64,000 nucleotides of DNA from Flavobacteriaceae bacterium (GTDB lineage Bacteria; Bacteroidota; Bacteroidia; Flavobacteriales; Flavobacteriaceae): positions 620,001 through 684,000 of the forward strand of contig JAGYIX010000003.1 in assembly GCA_018402205.1 (NCBI GenBank), given 5' to 3'. A program made the position numbers and the translations under genes. The first letter of the stretch is position 1. Each line of letters opens with the position of its first letter. Shown piece after piece: positions 8,010-17,475 of the stretch. A model generated the notes under the pieces. That model was not told where the DNA came from, made no database searches, and worked only from the letters and a program-made list of their open reading frames with translations.

Positions 8010-10829
8010 ATGAGTGATACTACCGCAAAGAGACTTTTTCTGGTCGACGCTTACGCGATTATTTTCAGGGGGTACTTCGCATTGATCAAGAATCCTAGAG
8101 TAAATTCAAAGGGCGAAGACACCTCGGCAATTATGGGGTTTATGAATGCGTTATTAGATCTCATAAAACGCGAAAAGCCAGAGTATATAGCCGTATGTTT
8201 TGACAAAGGAGGAAGCACAGAGCGCTCTGAACTCTTTGCAGAATATAAGGCGAATCGTCAAGAAACCCCTGATGCCATTCGGTTCGCAATTCCTCACATA
8301 GAATCCTTGCTTAAAGCCATGGATATTCCCATAGTGGTTCAAGAAGGCTATGAGGCCGACGACCTTATTGGAACCCTTTCAAAACAAGCAGAGAAACAAG
8401 GTTTTAAGGTATTTATGGTCACTCCTGACAAAGACTTTGGTCAATTGGTAAGTGAACATATTTTCATGTATCGCCCTTCAAGAATGGGTAATGATATCGA
8501 GATCTGGGGCATACCAGAAGTACAAGAGCGATTTGGAGTAGAACGTCCTGAACAGGTAATTGATTACCTCGGAATGATGGGTGATGCTAGCGACAACATT
8601 CCCGGATTGCCTGGTGTAGGCGACAAAACGGCTAAAAAGTTTATTCAAACCTACGGCAGCCTCGAAAAGCTGCTAGAGAACCTTCATGAACTGAGCGGCA
8701 AACTCAAAGAGCGCATTGAAGAAAATGCCTCAATTGGCATTTTATCCAAACAGTTGGCTACGATTAAAACCGACTGTGATGTTGAATTTAATCCAGATAC
8801 GTTTATTCGCTCAGCCCCTGATCTCTCAGAAATTGACCGTCTATTTGACGCCTTAGAATTCAGGAGGCTCAAAGAACAGTTTCACAAGGTTTTTGACGCC
8901 AATAGCGAATCAGTTGAAGCTCAAGCCCCTGTAACCCAAACAAAGGCACAGCCCTTAGAATCCTACAACACGTTTGCTGGAAGTGGTCAGTTTTCACTTT
9001 TTGATAATGAGGCTGCTGTCGAAACGCCCATTGAAAACATACACCTCTACCAATTGGTCGATAGCCCAAGAACTTCGGCGCTATTTTTTGAGGCGCTAAC
9101 AAAGCAAACTGTGGTAAGTATTTCGGTTTTCAATAGCACAGAAGACCCCATGAACGGTACTCTTTTTGGAATTGCCTTTTCATGGCAGCCCTTTAAATCA
9201 TTTTACCTGCCCTTGTCACCTAATGGCGGTGAAGATGCCGAGTTATGGCAAAAGCTTCGCCATTTCTTTAGCTCAGAAATCACGCTCATCGGCCATCAGT
9301 TAAAGGAAACCTTAACGGTGCTTAGAAGACACGGCTTAACGGTTAACGCCTCTCTATTTGACACCACCCTAGCTCACTACTTAATTAATCCAGACAGGTC
9401 TCACGACCTTAATGTTCTTACCAAAAGTTACCTAGGCCTAGATGCCCCTCGCCTTGAAACTGTACTTCAAATAAAATCGAGTAAGGGGGTTAGTTTAGCG
9501 CTTGAAGATCCGGCTCTTTTCAAAGAATACGCCTGTAGCCTCAGCGACTATGCCCTAAGGCTATACCATCCGTTGAAACAGGAACTACAGAAATGGGAGC
9601 TTTTTGAGCTTTATCAAAATCTAGAAATACCGCTAGTTAGAGTGCTTGCGCGCATGGAATTCAACGGAATTCGACTTAATGCTACTTACCTCGATACACT
9701 TAAAAAGCAGTTTAGGGAGCAATTGGGTAAACTCGAACATTCAGTTTATACCCAAGCTAAAGAGACCTTTAACCTGGCATCGCCTAAACAGCTAGGCATT
9801 GTGCTATTTGAAAAATTAAAGCTGGTCGATAAACCAAAGAAAACGAAAACAGGACAATACGCCACTTCCGAAGAGATCTTAACAGAATTAGCCAAATCGC
9901 ATCAAATTGCCTCAGACATTTTGACCTATAGAGGGCTCGCTAAGCTCTTGAATACTTACGTAGAGGCTCTGCCTCAGCAAATCAATTCAGAGACTCAGCG
10001 TATTCACACCCAATTCATGCAAACTGTTGCGGCCACTGGCAGGTTAAGTAGTGTACATCCGAATCTTCAAAATATTCCGATCAGAACAGACAACGGACGG
10101 CTCATCAGAAAGGCGTTTATAGCTAAAGACGATTCTCATGTGCTGCTTGCGGCCGATTATTCACAAATAGAATTGCGCATAATAGCCGCACTGAGTGAAG
10201 AAGACACCATGATAGAGGCTTTCAAAAATGGAGAAGATATTCACGCCTCCACTGCTTCTAAGGTTTTTGGAGTACCGCTTTCTGAAGTTAGCCGTGAGCA
10301 GCGAAGCCAAGCAAAAACAGTAAATTTTGGTATTATATATGGAGTATCTGCCTTTGGACTGAGCAATCAAACCGATTTGTCTCGTTCAGCTTCTAAAGAG
10401 CTCATCGACACCTATTACGCTACCTACCCTAAACTAAGAGCCTATGTGCAAGATCAAATAACTTTTGCGCAAGAAAACGGCTACGTAGAAACCATTTTTA
10501 AACGACGACGCTACCTTAAAGACATTCATGCCGCAAACATGGTGATTCGCTCGGCCGCAGAACGCAATGCAGTGAACGCTCCTATACAAGGCTCAGCCGC
10601 TGACATAATTAAAAGAGCAATGATCGCCATTGACAAGCGTATTCAGTCAGAAAATCTCAATAGTCTGATGCTTTTACAGGTGCACGATGAACTTGTTTTT
10701 GACTGCCCTAAAGACGAAATAACTCAGCTCACTGAACTCATTACGTTTGAAATGCAAAACGCGGCCCAATTAACTGTGCCGCTCGAGGTAGAAGTGGGTT
10801 ATGGAGCAAACTGGTTTGAAGCGCACTAA
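8010..10829 (+). CDS. polA: DNA polymerase I, proofreading site apparently lost
   Basis: The product has 939 residues from the ATG at 8010; an in-frame ATG at 7986 lies inside the likely promoter. Residues 1-290 form the 5'-3' exonuclease (LVDAYAIIFRG, YEADDLIGTL, GDASDNIPGLPGVG). The C-terminal polymerase domain is intact, with motif A (ADYSQIELR), the O helix (RSQAKTVNFGIIYG) and motif C (QVHDELVF). In the middle 3'-5' exonuclease domain the expected DxE is replaced by residues of VSISVFNS. The Asp of the LKYD motif is replaced in HQLKET, and the Asp of the third motif is missing in YACSLSD. Proofreading by this enzyme is therefore probably absent. It fills gaps in replication and repair. 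Confidence 0.97.
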   Translation: MSDTTAKRLFLVDAYAIIFRGYFALIKNPRVNSKGEDTSAIMGFMNALLDLIKREKPEYIAVCFDKGGSTERSELFAEYKANRQETPDAIRFAIPHIESLLKAMDIPIVVQEGYEADDLIGTLSKQAEKQGFKVFMVTPDKDFGQLVSEHIFMYRPSRMGNDIEIWGIPEVQERFGVERPEQVIDYLGMMGDASDNIPGLPGVGDKTAKKFIQTYGSLEKLLENLHELSGKLKERIEENASIGILSKQLATIKTDCDVEFNPDTFIRSAPDLSEIDRLFDALEFRRLKEQFHKVFDANSESVEAQAPVTQTKAQPLESYNTFAGSGQFSLFDNEAAVETPIENIHLYQLVDSPRTSALFFEALTKQTVVSISVFNSTEDPMNGTLFGIAFSWQPFKSFYLPLSPNGGEDAELWQKLRHFFSSEITLIGHQLKETLTVLRRHGLTVNASLFDTTLAHYLINPDRSHDLNVLTKSYLGLDAPRLETVLQIKSSKGVSLALEDPALFKEYACSLSDYALRLYHPLKQELQKWELFELYQNLEIPLVRVLARMEFNGIRLNATYLDTLKKQFREQLGKLEHSVYTQAKETFNLASPKQLGIVLFEKLKLVDKPKKTKTGQYATSEEILTELAKSHQIASDILTYRGLAKLLNTYVEALPQQINSETQRIHTQFMQTVAATGRLSSVHPNLQNIPIRTDNGRLIRKAFIAKDDSHVLLAADYSQIELRIIAALSEEDTMIEAFKNGEDIHASTASKVFGVPLSEVSREQRSQAKTVNFGIIYGVSAFGLSNQTDLSRSASKELIDTYYATYPKLRAYVQDQITFAQENGYVETIFKRRRYLKDIHAANMVIRSAAERNAVNAPIQGSAADIIKRAMIAIDKRIQSENLNSLMLLQVHDELVFDCPKDEITQLTELITFEMQNAAQLTVPLEVEVGYGANWFEAH

Positions 10830-10853
10830 AGTTCGAAAACCTTTTTTCATTGA

Positions 10854-10884
10854 TTTGTATTTAAACCGAATAATTGTACATTTG
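10854..10884 (+). promoter_or_regulatory. Promoter of rplM-rpsI
   Basis: TTTG, 19 bases, TACATTTG matches the Bacteroidota consensus exactly. It leaves a leader of about 40 bases before the GTG start of rplM. The leader lies in AT-rich sequence directly after polA. Confidence 0.75.
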
Positions 10885-10931
10885 CAGCCCGTTAGATTTT
10901 AACGTGTAGCGATATAAAACCTTTTTATACT

Positions 10932-11387
10932 GTGGATACTTTAAGTTATAAAACCAAATCAGCCAACGCGGCTAGTGTTACCAAGCAATGGGTATTGGTT
11001 GATGCCGAAGGGCAAGTTTTGGGTCGTCTAGCCTCAAAGATTGCTATGATTATTAGAGGAAAAAACAAACCAAGCTTTACGCCTCACGTAGATTGCGGAG
11101 ACAATGTTGTAGTTATCAATGCAGAAAAAGTAGTTTTAACAGGTAAAAAAGCTACGGAAAAAAAATATATACGCCATACGGGTTACCCAGGTGGCCAGCG
11201 TGAAACAACAACCAAAGAACTTTTTCAAAGCCATCCAGAACGCATTATAGAGAATGCCATTAAAGGAATGCTTCCAAAAAATAAATTAGGAGCCGAACTA
11301 TTCAGAAATCTGAGAGTCTATAGTGGAGCAGAGCACGATCAGCAAGCTCAGCAACCGGTTCAAATCAATCTTAATGACCTCAAATAG
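10932..11387 (+). CDS. rplM: 50S ribosomal protein L13
   Basis: The 151-residue protein shows the family signature WVLVDAEGQVLGRLAS near the N-terminus, HVDCGDNVVVINAEK, and the late motif GMLPKNKLG. The start is GTG, giving MDTLSYKTKSANAA, the usual start of Bacteroidota L13. It is followed 12 bases later by rpsI, the conserved L13-S9 pair. Confidence 0.97.
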   Translation: MDTLSYKTKSANAASVTKQWVLVDAEGQVLGRLASKIAMIIRGKNKPSFTPHVDCGDNVVVINAEKVVLTGKKATEKKYIRHTGYPGGQRETTTKELFQSHPERIIENAIKGMLPKNKLGAELFRNLRVYSGAEHDQQAQQPVQINLNDLK

Positions 11388-11399
11388 CTTTAATCTGTA

Positions 11400-11786
11400 A
11401 TGGGAGTAATTCATAAAATAGGCAGAAGAAAAACGGCAGTAGCTCGTGTTTACTTATCTGAAGGAAACGGAACAGTAGTAATTAACAAAAGACCCTTAGA
11501 TCACTATTTTACTACGGGCACTTTACAATACAAAGTCAATCAGCCCTTCGAGCTCACCGAGACCGCCGGAAAGTACGACGTTAAAGCTTCTGTTTTTGGA
11601 GGCGGAATTACCGGCCAAGCAGAAGCCATAAGACTTGCGATTTCTAGAGCCCTCTGTGAGATTGATCAAGAATTCAGATTGTCGTTAAAGCCAGAAGGAT
11701 TGCTTACTAGAGATCCACGTATGGTAGAACGTAAAAAGTTCGGTCAGAAAAAAGCAAGAAAGAAATTCCAGTTCTCTAAACGTTAA
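11400..11786 (+). CDS. rpsI: 30S ribosomal protein S9
   Basis: The 128-residue protein begins [16 protein letters not shown], carries the [21 protein letters not shown] signature within its middle, and ends with the basic tail [12 protein letters not shown] that reaches the P-site tRNA. It is cotranscribed with rplM. The 133 bases before rpsB are AT-rich and show no clear promoter or terminator. Confidence 0.97.
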   Translation: MGVIHKIGRRKTAVARVYLSEGNGTVVINKRPLDHYFTTGTLQYKVNQPFELTETAGKYDVKASVFGGGITGQAEAIRLAISRALCEIDQEFRLSLKPEGLLTRDPRMVERKKFGQKKARKKFQFSKR

Positions 11787-11919
11787 TAGCGTTTTAGCGT
11801 ACTTGTTCTTTATACATAATGATAATAACCAGTTTAGTTTAGCATCTAAATAAATCGGGCGAATTTTTTAAAAATGACCACCAGTTTATTGCTAAATCAG
11901 AACGTAAACTAAATTTAAA

Positions 11920-12753
11920 ATGGAAAAAGTCGAAGTTAAACAGCTTCTAGACGCAGGCGTGCATTTTGGCCACCTCACTAGAAAATGGAATCCGAATATG
12001 GCTCCCTACATCTACATGGAGCGCAACGGAATTCACGTAATCAATCTGTACAAAACTGCAGCAAAGCTTGAAGAGGCGAACGAAGCGCTTAAAAAAATAG
12101 CTGCTTCTGGCCGAAAAATTCTTTTTGTGGCTACAAAGAAGCAAGCTAAAGGTATTGTTTCTGAAAAGGTTGCTTCAGTAAATATGCCTTACATCACCGA
12201 ACGCTGGCCTGGTGGAATGCTCACTAATTTTATTACCATCCGCAAGGCTGTTAAGAAGATGAGCTCTATCGACCGCATGAAAAAAGACGGCACCTTTAAT
12301 ACTCTTTCTAAAAAAGAGAAGCTTCAAGTAGACCGCCTACGTGCAAAATTAGAGAAAAACTTAGGCTCTATTTCTGACATGACACGCTTACCAGGAGCAC
12401 TGTTTATTGTAGACGTAATGAGAGAAAATATTGCCGTTAAAGAAGCTCTACGTTTAAATATTCCTGTGTTCGCTATGGTGGATACCAATTGCGATCCTAG
12501 AGATATCGATTATGTAATTCCAGCAAATGACGACGCAGGTAAGTCAATAGAAATCATTCTTTCAAGTGTTACCTCTGCAATTAGTGAAGGTTTACTTGAG
12601 CGAAAAGCTGACAAGCTAGACGCAAGTGAAGGTGCAATTGACGAGGTCGATTTTGAAGAGCATGACTCTGTCGAAGTCGAAAATAGCGCTGATGATGCTC
12701 AAGAAGAAAAGCAAATCGTTAAAGGAGAAGAAGAGGAAAAAGAAGAAGCCTAA
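11920..12753 (+). CDS. rpsB: 30S ribosomal protein S2 with acidic tail
   Basis: The 277-residue protein has the family start (LLDAGVHFGHLTRKWNPNM) and the VDTNCDPRDIDYVIPANDDA motif near residue 190. After about residue 228 comes a strongly acidic, low-complexity C-terminal extension ending EEEEKEEA. Such tails are common on ribosomal proteins of this phylum. rpsB-tsf is a standard pair encoding S2 and EF-Ts. Confidence 0.97.
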   Translation: MEKVEVKQLLDAGVHFGHLTRKWNPNMAPYIYMERNGIHVINLYKTAAKLEEANEALKKIAASGRKILFVATKKQAKGIVSEKVASVNMPYITERWPGGMLTNFITIRKAVKKMSSIDRMKKDGTFNTLSKKEKLQVDRLRAKLEKNLGSISDMTRLPGALFIVDVMRENIAVKEALRLNIPVFAMVDTNCDPRDIDYVIPANDDAGKSIEIILSSVTSAISEGLLERKADKLDASEGAIDEVDFEEHDSVEVENSADDAQEEKQIVKGEEEEKEEA

Positions 12754-12842
12754 GTAAACAACCTTTTCTTAACCTTTCGTTTATTCGAAAATCAGATCTT
12801 TAAAAAAATCCACTTTTAGAAGAATTTTAAACCATTACAGTT

Positions 12843-13667
12843 ATGAGTGCAATCTCAGCAGCAGACGTTAATCAATTAAGAAAGACCACCGGTGCCGGTA
12901 TGATGGACTGTAAAAAGGCCTTAGTAGAAGCAGAAGGTGACTTTGAAAAAGCTATTGAAATCCTTCGCAAGAAGGGGCAAAAAGTGGCTGCAAACAGAGC
13001 CGATCGCGAATCTTCTGAAGGTGCTGCGATTGCAGTGGTAAATGCTGAAGCTTCTAAAGGGGTAGTTATCTCCTTAAATTGTGAGACTGACTTTGTTGCT
13101 AAGAACGATTCTTTTGTAGCCTTGGCCAACGATATTGCTAAACTAGCTCTCGAGTCGAGCTCATTAGAAGATTTGCTTTCTAAAACTTACGGTTCGTTAA
13201 CGGTTTCTGAGAAACTTACAGAGCAGACTGGAGTGATCGGCGAGAAAATTGAGATCGGGGCTTTCGAGTACCTAGAGGCTCCTTTTGTAGGTTCTTACAT
13301 ACATGCAGGAAATAAAATTGCCACACTAATCGGGCTTTCGGCCAAGGTAGATCAGGCAGAAGTGGTAGCTAAAGACGTTGCCATGCAAGCTGCAGCCATG
13401 AATCCTGTAGCCCTTGATGAAGCCGGAGTTGATCAATCTATTATTGATAAAGAAATTGAGATTGCGAAAGATCAATTAAGACAAGAGGGTAAGCCTGAAG
13501 ATATGTTAGAAAACATCGCTAAAGGAAAACTTAAGCGCTTCTTTAAAGACAACACATTGGTTAACCAAGACTTTATTAAAGACAGCAAATTGAGTGTAGA
13601 TCAATACGTTAAATCGGTTGACAAGAACCTGAGTGTGACCGCTTATAAACGTGTGGCGTTAGGATAA
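12843..13667 (+). CDS. tsf: Elongation factor Ts
   Basis: The 274-residue protein begins with the UBA-like domain and the LRKTTGAGMMDCKKAL signature. The core NCETDFVAKN motif lies near residue 80. EF-Ts recycles GDP-bound EF-Tu. It follows rpsB by 89 bases and is followed by a hairpin terminator before pyrH. Confidence 0.97.
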   Translation: MSAISAADVNQLRKTTGAGMMDCKKALVEAEGDFEKAIEILRKKGQKVAANRADRESSEGAAIAVVNAEASKGVVISLNCETDFVAKNDSFVALANDIAKLALESSSLEDLLSKTYGSLTVSEKLTEQTGVIGEKIEIGAFEYLEAPFVGSYIHAGNKIATLIGLSAKVDQAEVVAKDVAMQAAAMNPVALDEAGVDQSIIDKEIEIAKDQLRQEGKPEDMLENIAKGKLKRFFKDNTLVNQDFIKDSKLSVDQYVKSVDKNLSVTAYKRVALG

Positions 13668-13694
13668 AATCAACACCCATTTTTAACCTGCTAT

Positions 13695-13721
13695 AAGCCG
13701 TCCCCAAAGGATGGCTTTTTT
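13695..13721 (+). terminator. Intrinsic terminator after tsf
   Basis: The arms AAGCCGTCC and GGATGGCTT pair over nine positions, with one G-T wobble and a five-base loop. A run of T follows. It separates the rpsB-tsf transcript from pyrH. Confidence 0.75.
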
Positions 13722-13724
13722 GTG

Positions 13725-13732
13725 TACTTTTG
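13725..13732 (+). promoter_or_regulatory. -7 box of pyrH
   Basis: TACTTTTG matches TAnnTTTG exactly and lies 18 bases before the pyrH ATG at 13751. No clear TTTG -33 box is seen at the normal distance. It overlaps the in-frame TTG at 13730, so that codon is an unlikely start. Confidence 0.45.
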
Positions 13733-13750
13733 AAACAGAATAATCTGGCA

Positions 13751-14458
13751 ATGCGCTATCAAAGAATCCTCCTTAAACTTAGCGGCGAGTCCCTCATGGG
13801 AACGCAACAATACGGAATCGATGCTAAACGACTAGAGCAATATGCTCGAGAAATCAAAGCTGTTGTTCAAAAAGGTATTGAAGTAGCAGTAGTTATAGGC
13901 GGAGGCAATATATTTAGAGGTCTTTCTGGTGAAAATCATGGTATAGATCGCGTTCAAGGAGACCATATGGGTATGCTAGCCACTGTAATAAATGGGCTTG
14001 CGTTACAAAGTGCATTAGAAAATCAAGAAATAGAAACACGACTGCAAACCGCTATTAAAATCGACGAAGTAGCCGAGCCATTCATTCGCAGAAGGGCCAT
14101 GAGGCATCTAGAAAAAGGCAGGGTAGTTATTTTTGGAGCAGGTACCGGAAACCCCTATTTTACCACAGATTCAGCAGCGGTATTGCGGGCGATAGAAATA
14201 AAAGCCGACGCAATACTCAAAGGTACTAGAGTAGACGGAATATACAGTGCCGACCCTGAGAAAGATAAAACGGCAATTAGATACGACAAAATAAGTTTTC
14301 AGGATGTACTAAGAAAAGGATTGAAGGTAATGGATACCACCGCCTTTACTTTAAGTCAAGAAAATGAGTTGCCTATAGTTGTTTTTGATATGAACAAAAT
14401 GGGCAATCTCTTAAAGGTAGTTACCGGAGAAGGTGTAGGTACAGAGGTAAACGTTTAA
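13751..14458 (+). CDS. pyrH: Uridylate kinase (UMP kinase)
   Basis: The product has about 235 residues from the ATG at 13751 ([17 protein letters not shown]). GGGNIFRG is the phosphate-binding loop, and [15 protein letters not shown] is the family signature in the second half. The enzyme phosphorylates UMP to UDP with ATP and feeds all pyrimidine nucleotides. pyrH-frr is a conserved pair, four bases apart here. Confidence 0.96.
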   Translation: MRYQRILLKLSGESLMGTQQYGIDAKRLEQYAREIKAVVQKGIEVAVVIGGGNIFRGLSGENHGIDRVQGDHMGMLATVINGLALQSALENQEIETRLQTAIKIDEVAEPFIRRRAMRHLEKGRVVIFGAGTGNPYFTTDSAAVLRAIEIKADAILKGTRVDGIYSADPEKDKTAIRYDKISFQDVLRKGLKVMDTTAFTLSQENELPIVVFDMNKMGNLLKVVTGEGVGTEVNV

Positions 14459-14462
14459 TACT

Positions 14463-15017
14463 ATGAACGAAGAGATAGAGTTAATTCTTGAAGAGGCTAA
14501 AGAACAAATGCAAGCTGCAATGAGCCATCTTGAAAAAGCCTTTGCTAAAATCCGTGCCGGAAAAGCTAGCCCCGTCATGCTTTCTACGGTACAGGTCGAC
14601 TACTACGGATCTATGACTCCGCTTTCTCAGGTGGCCAATGTAAATACGCCAGATGCGCGCACACTTTCTGTTCAACCTTGGGAAAAATCTATGCTACAAG
14701 AAATTGAGAAAGCCATTCTCAATGCCAACCTAGGCTTTAACCCGATGAATAACGGAGATCTTATCATTATCAGTGTGCCTCCACTCACCGAAGAGAGAAG
14801 AAAAGACCTCGCGAAACAAGCTAAAGCAGAAGGCGAAGATGCCAAGATTGGTATCAGATCTGCACGACAAGAGGCTAATAAAGAACTTAAAAAATTGGAG
14901 ATTAGCGAAGATGTATTAAAAGACGCAGAAGCTGATGTTCAAGAACTTACCAATTCATTCATTGCCAAGATTGACGACACTTTAAAACTTAAAGAGTCGG
15001 AAATCATGAAAGTGTGA
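14463..15017 (+). CDS. frr: Ribosome recycling factor
   Basis: The 184-residue protein has the RRF features: KIRAGKASPVMLSTVQVDYYG near residue 30, LSVQPWEKSMLQEIEKAI near 70, and PPLTEERRKDLAKQAK near 105. RRF with EF-G splits post-termination ribosomes. It lies between pyrH and an RND-type exporter gene that begins four bases after it. Confidence 0.97.
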   Translation: MNEEIELILEEAKEQMQAAMSHLEKAFAKIRAGKASPVMLSTVQVDYYGSMTPLSQVANVNTPDARTLSVQPWEKSMLQEIEKAILNANLGFNPMNNGDLIIISVPPLTEERRKDLAKQAKAEGEDAKIGIRSARQEANKELKKLEISEDVLKDAEADVQELTNSFIAKIDDTLKLKESEIMKV

Positions 15018-15021
15018 TTCT

Positions 15022-17427
15022 ATGGGAAAACTGGCCATTTTCTTCGAAGGTTTTTGGCCTGCCGTTGCCCGTATCATTTTGAGAAACCGCATCGCTTGGA
15101 TAGCAGGCGTACTCCTAACCACTGCATTCTTTATTAGTCAGTGGCAATATGTTAAGTTCTCTAATGCTGAAACCTCTGTACTTCCCAACGATCATCCAGA
15201 AATCTTAAAGTATGAAGCTTTTACGGCGATATTTGGTATAGAAGATAACGCGATACTCATCGCAGTTGAAGGGCGCGATCTATTCACGGCAAAATCGTTT
15301 AATGCTTTTAATAGACTAAGCAAGCAATTAGAGGCCTCTCCAGAAATCACCAAGGTCATCTCTCTAGATAATATCGATGAGATTGTACGAGAGCCCAAAA
15401 CGGGAAACCTTACCACTACTCCCTTTAATCCTCGTGAAGCCCTAAGTGATGAAAACGCCAAATCAAAACTCTACCACCTTTTTGAACGGCTTCCGTTTTA
15501 TGAGAATATCCTATATGATCCGAAAAGTTTAGCTATTCGCACTATAGCTTACATGGATCCTGATCTGGTCAACACTACCGTACGCAGTCAATTCATTTTG
15601 AATGACTTTGCAAGCATGATAAAGACCTTTGAGAGAGAGTCAGGAGTGGCTGCGCGCATATCGGGTATGCCCTATATAAAAACACGTAATGCCGAGACGC
15701 TGAAGCGTGAGATGATCTTATTTGTCATTGCCGCTCTTGGAGTCACTGCGCTGATCTTTTTCTTTTTCTTTAGAAGTTTCAGAGCCACCTTAATTTCAAT
15801 GGTAGTGGTACTTATAGGGGTGAGTTGGTCTTTCGGAATCATCGGCCTTCTCGGTTATGAAATTACCATATTAACCGCGCTTATTCCGCCGCTCATAATA
15901 GTCATCGGAATTCCCAACTGTATTTTTCTGATTAACAAGTATCAGCAAGAGGTGAAAAAGCACGGAAATCAAGCGAGATCGCTCATTCGCGTTATTTCAC
16001 GAGTCGGAAATGCCACCCTGATGACCAACATCACTACAGCATCAGGGTTTGCAACCTTTATAATTTTAAGCAGTTCTTTACTTCAAGAGTTCGGTGTTAT
16101 AGCATCTATTAATATCCTTGGAATATTTGCTCTCTCTCTGCTAATAATCCCCATTATTTATAGCTATCTGCCTCTTCCGAAAGACAAGCATTTGCAGCAC
16201 CTTAATACCCCATGGATAGATCTCTTTGTAGCTACAATGGAACGTATTGTGCGCAATCATCGCATAGCAGTCTACGGAAGCTCTGTAGGATTACTGGCCT
16301 TAAGTATTATTGGTATCTACCAAATAGAGATCACAGGTAGTCGTATAGAAGACCTACCAAAGAATACCGACTTTTATGACGATATTCTTTTCTATGAAAA
16401 TCAATTCAGCGGAGTTCTACCGGTAGAAATACTCATTGATACCGGTCGCGAAAAAGGGGTGATGACTACCTCTAATCTTAACCGTATTGAAGAGCTCTCA
16501 CAAGAAATCTCAGAAAACGACGAGCTTTCAAGACCCTTATCTATAGCAGCGGTCTTAAAATATGCAAAGCAAGCTTTTTATAAAGGGCTTCCGCGCTACT
16601 ATCAACTGCCTACTACGCAAGAACGCAATTTCATATTAGATGCTATATCTTCTTCTATTAACAATGATTCTAAGGGTCAGTTAATGGGCTCTATGGTTGA
16701 CGAAAAACAACAAATTGCGCGACTTTCACTGCTGATGAAAGATGTAAAAACAAGCAGAATGGAGGTGCTTGAAGAACAACTCTATCGCTCCATTGAGCGC
16801 ATCTTTCCCTCCGACCGCTATGACGTGAGTATCACGGGAAAAGCTCTCCTTTACTTAAAAGGAACCCGTTATCTAGTGAACAATCTGCTAATTTCTTTAC
16901 TCTTAGCTGTAATTCTTATTTCACTATTTATGGCCTACTTATTTAGGTCGTACCAAATGATTATTATATCTCTGATTCCCAACCTATTGCCTTTACTGGT
17001 AACCGCTGGATTAATGGGGTTTACCGGAATTCCCATTAAGCCCTCAACCATTCTCATTTTCAGTATTGCCTTCGGAATTTCGGTAGACGACACCATTCAC
17101 TTTTTAGCCAAGTACCGTCAAGAATTAGTTCTTAACGATTGGCAGATCAAGAAATCGGTATTTGCCGCTTTAAAAGAAACCGGGGTCAGCATGTTTTATA
17201 CCTCGGTAGTACTATTTTTTGGATTCTCTGTTTTTATGATCAGTAATTACGCAGGCACCCAAGCCTTAGGAGGTCTAATCTCCGCTACCCTACTTTTAGC
17301 CATGTTGGCCAATCTCGTTTTACTCCCCTGCCTACTATTGTCGTTAGAGCGCAGTATTGCCAATAAAAAAGTACTGAAGCAACCAAAAATCGACATTCTT
17401 CCCAAAGATGTAGATGAGATAGACTAA
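15022..17427 (+). CDS. RND/MMPL-superfamily exporter
   Basis: The 801-residue inner-membrane protein is built as two repeats. Each has one leading membrane helix, a large periplasmic loop, and a block of about five helices (roughly residues 235-395 and 610-775). The second block contains ISVDDTIHFLAKYRQEL, and the first has the less conserved IPNCIFLINKYQQE; these are typical of MMPL/hydrophobe exporters rather than AcrB-type drug pumps. No membrane-fusion or outer-membrane partner is adjacent. The substrate is unknown, possibly a lipid or hopanoid-like compound. It sits directly behind frr and may share its transcript. Confidence 0.85.
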   Translation: MGKLAIFFEGFWPAVARIILRNRIAWIAGVLLTTAFFISQWQYVKFSNAETSVLPNDHPEILKYEAFTAIFGIEDNAILIAVEGRDLFTAKSFNAFNRLSKQLEASPEITKVISLDNIDEIVREPKTGNLTTTPFNPREALSDENAKSKLYHLFERLPFYENILYDPKSLAIRTIAYMDPDLVNTTVRSQFILNDFASMIKTFERESGVAARISGMPYIKTRNAETLKREMILFVIAALGVTALIFFFFFRSFRATLISMVVVLIGVSWSFGIIGLLGYEITILTALIPPLIIVIGIPNCIFLINKYQQEVKKHGNQARSLIRVISRVGNATLMTNITTASGFATFIILSSSLLQEFGVIASINILGIFALSLLIIPIIYSYLPLPKDKHLQHLNTPWIDLFVATMERIVRNHRIAVYGSSVGLLALSIIGIYQIEITGSRIEDLPKNTDFYDDILFYENQFSGVLPVEILIDTGREKGVMTTSNLNRIEELSQEISENDELSRPLSIAAVLKYAKQAFYKGLPRYYQLPTTQERNFILDAISSSINNDSKGQLMGSMVDEKQQIARLSLLMKDVKTSRMEVLEEQLYRSIERIFPSDRYDVSITGKALLYLKGTRYLVNNLLISLLLAVILISLFMAYLFRSYQMIIISLIPNLLPLLVTAGLMGFTGIPIKPSTILIFSIAFGISVDDTIHFLAKYRQELVLNDWQIKKSVFAALKETGVSMFYTSVVLFFGFSVFMISNYAGTQALGGLISATLLLAMLANLVLLPCLLLSLERSIANKKVLKQPKIDILPKDVDEID

Positions 17428-17475
17428 ACAAGCCAAGGTCAAAATGTATCTTTATAGCCTGAAATTTTAGCGTAT

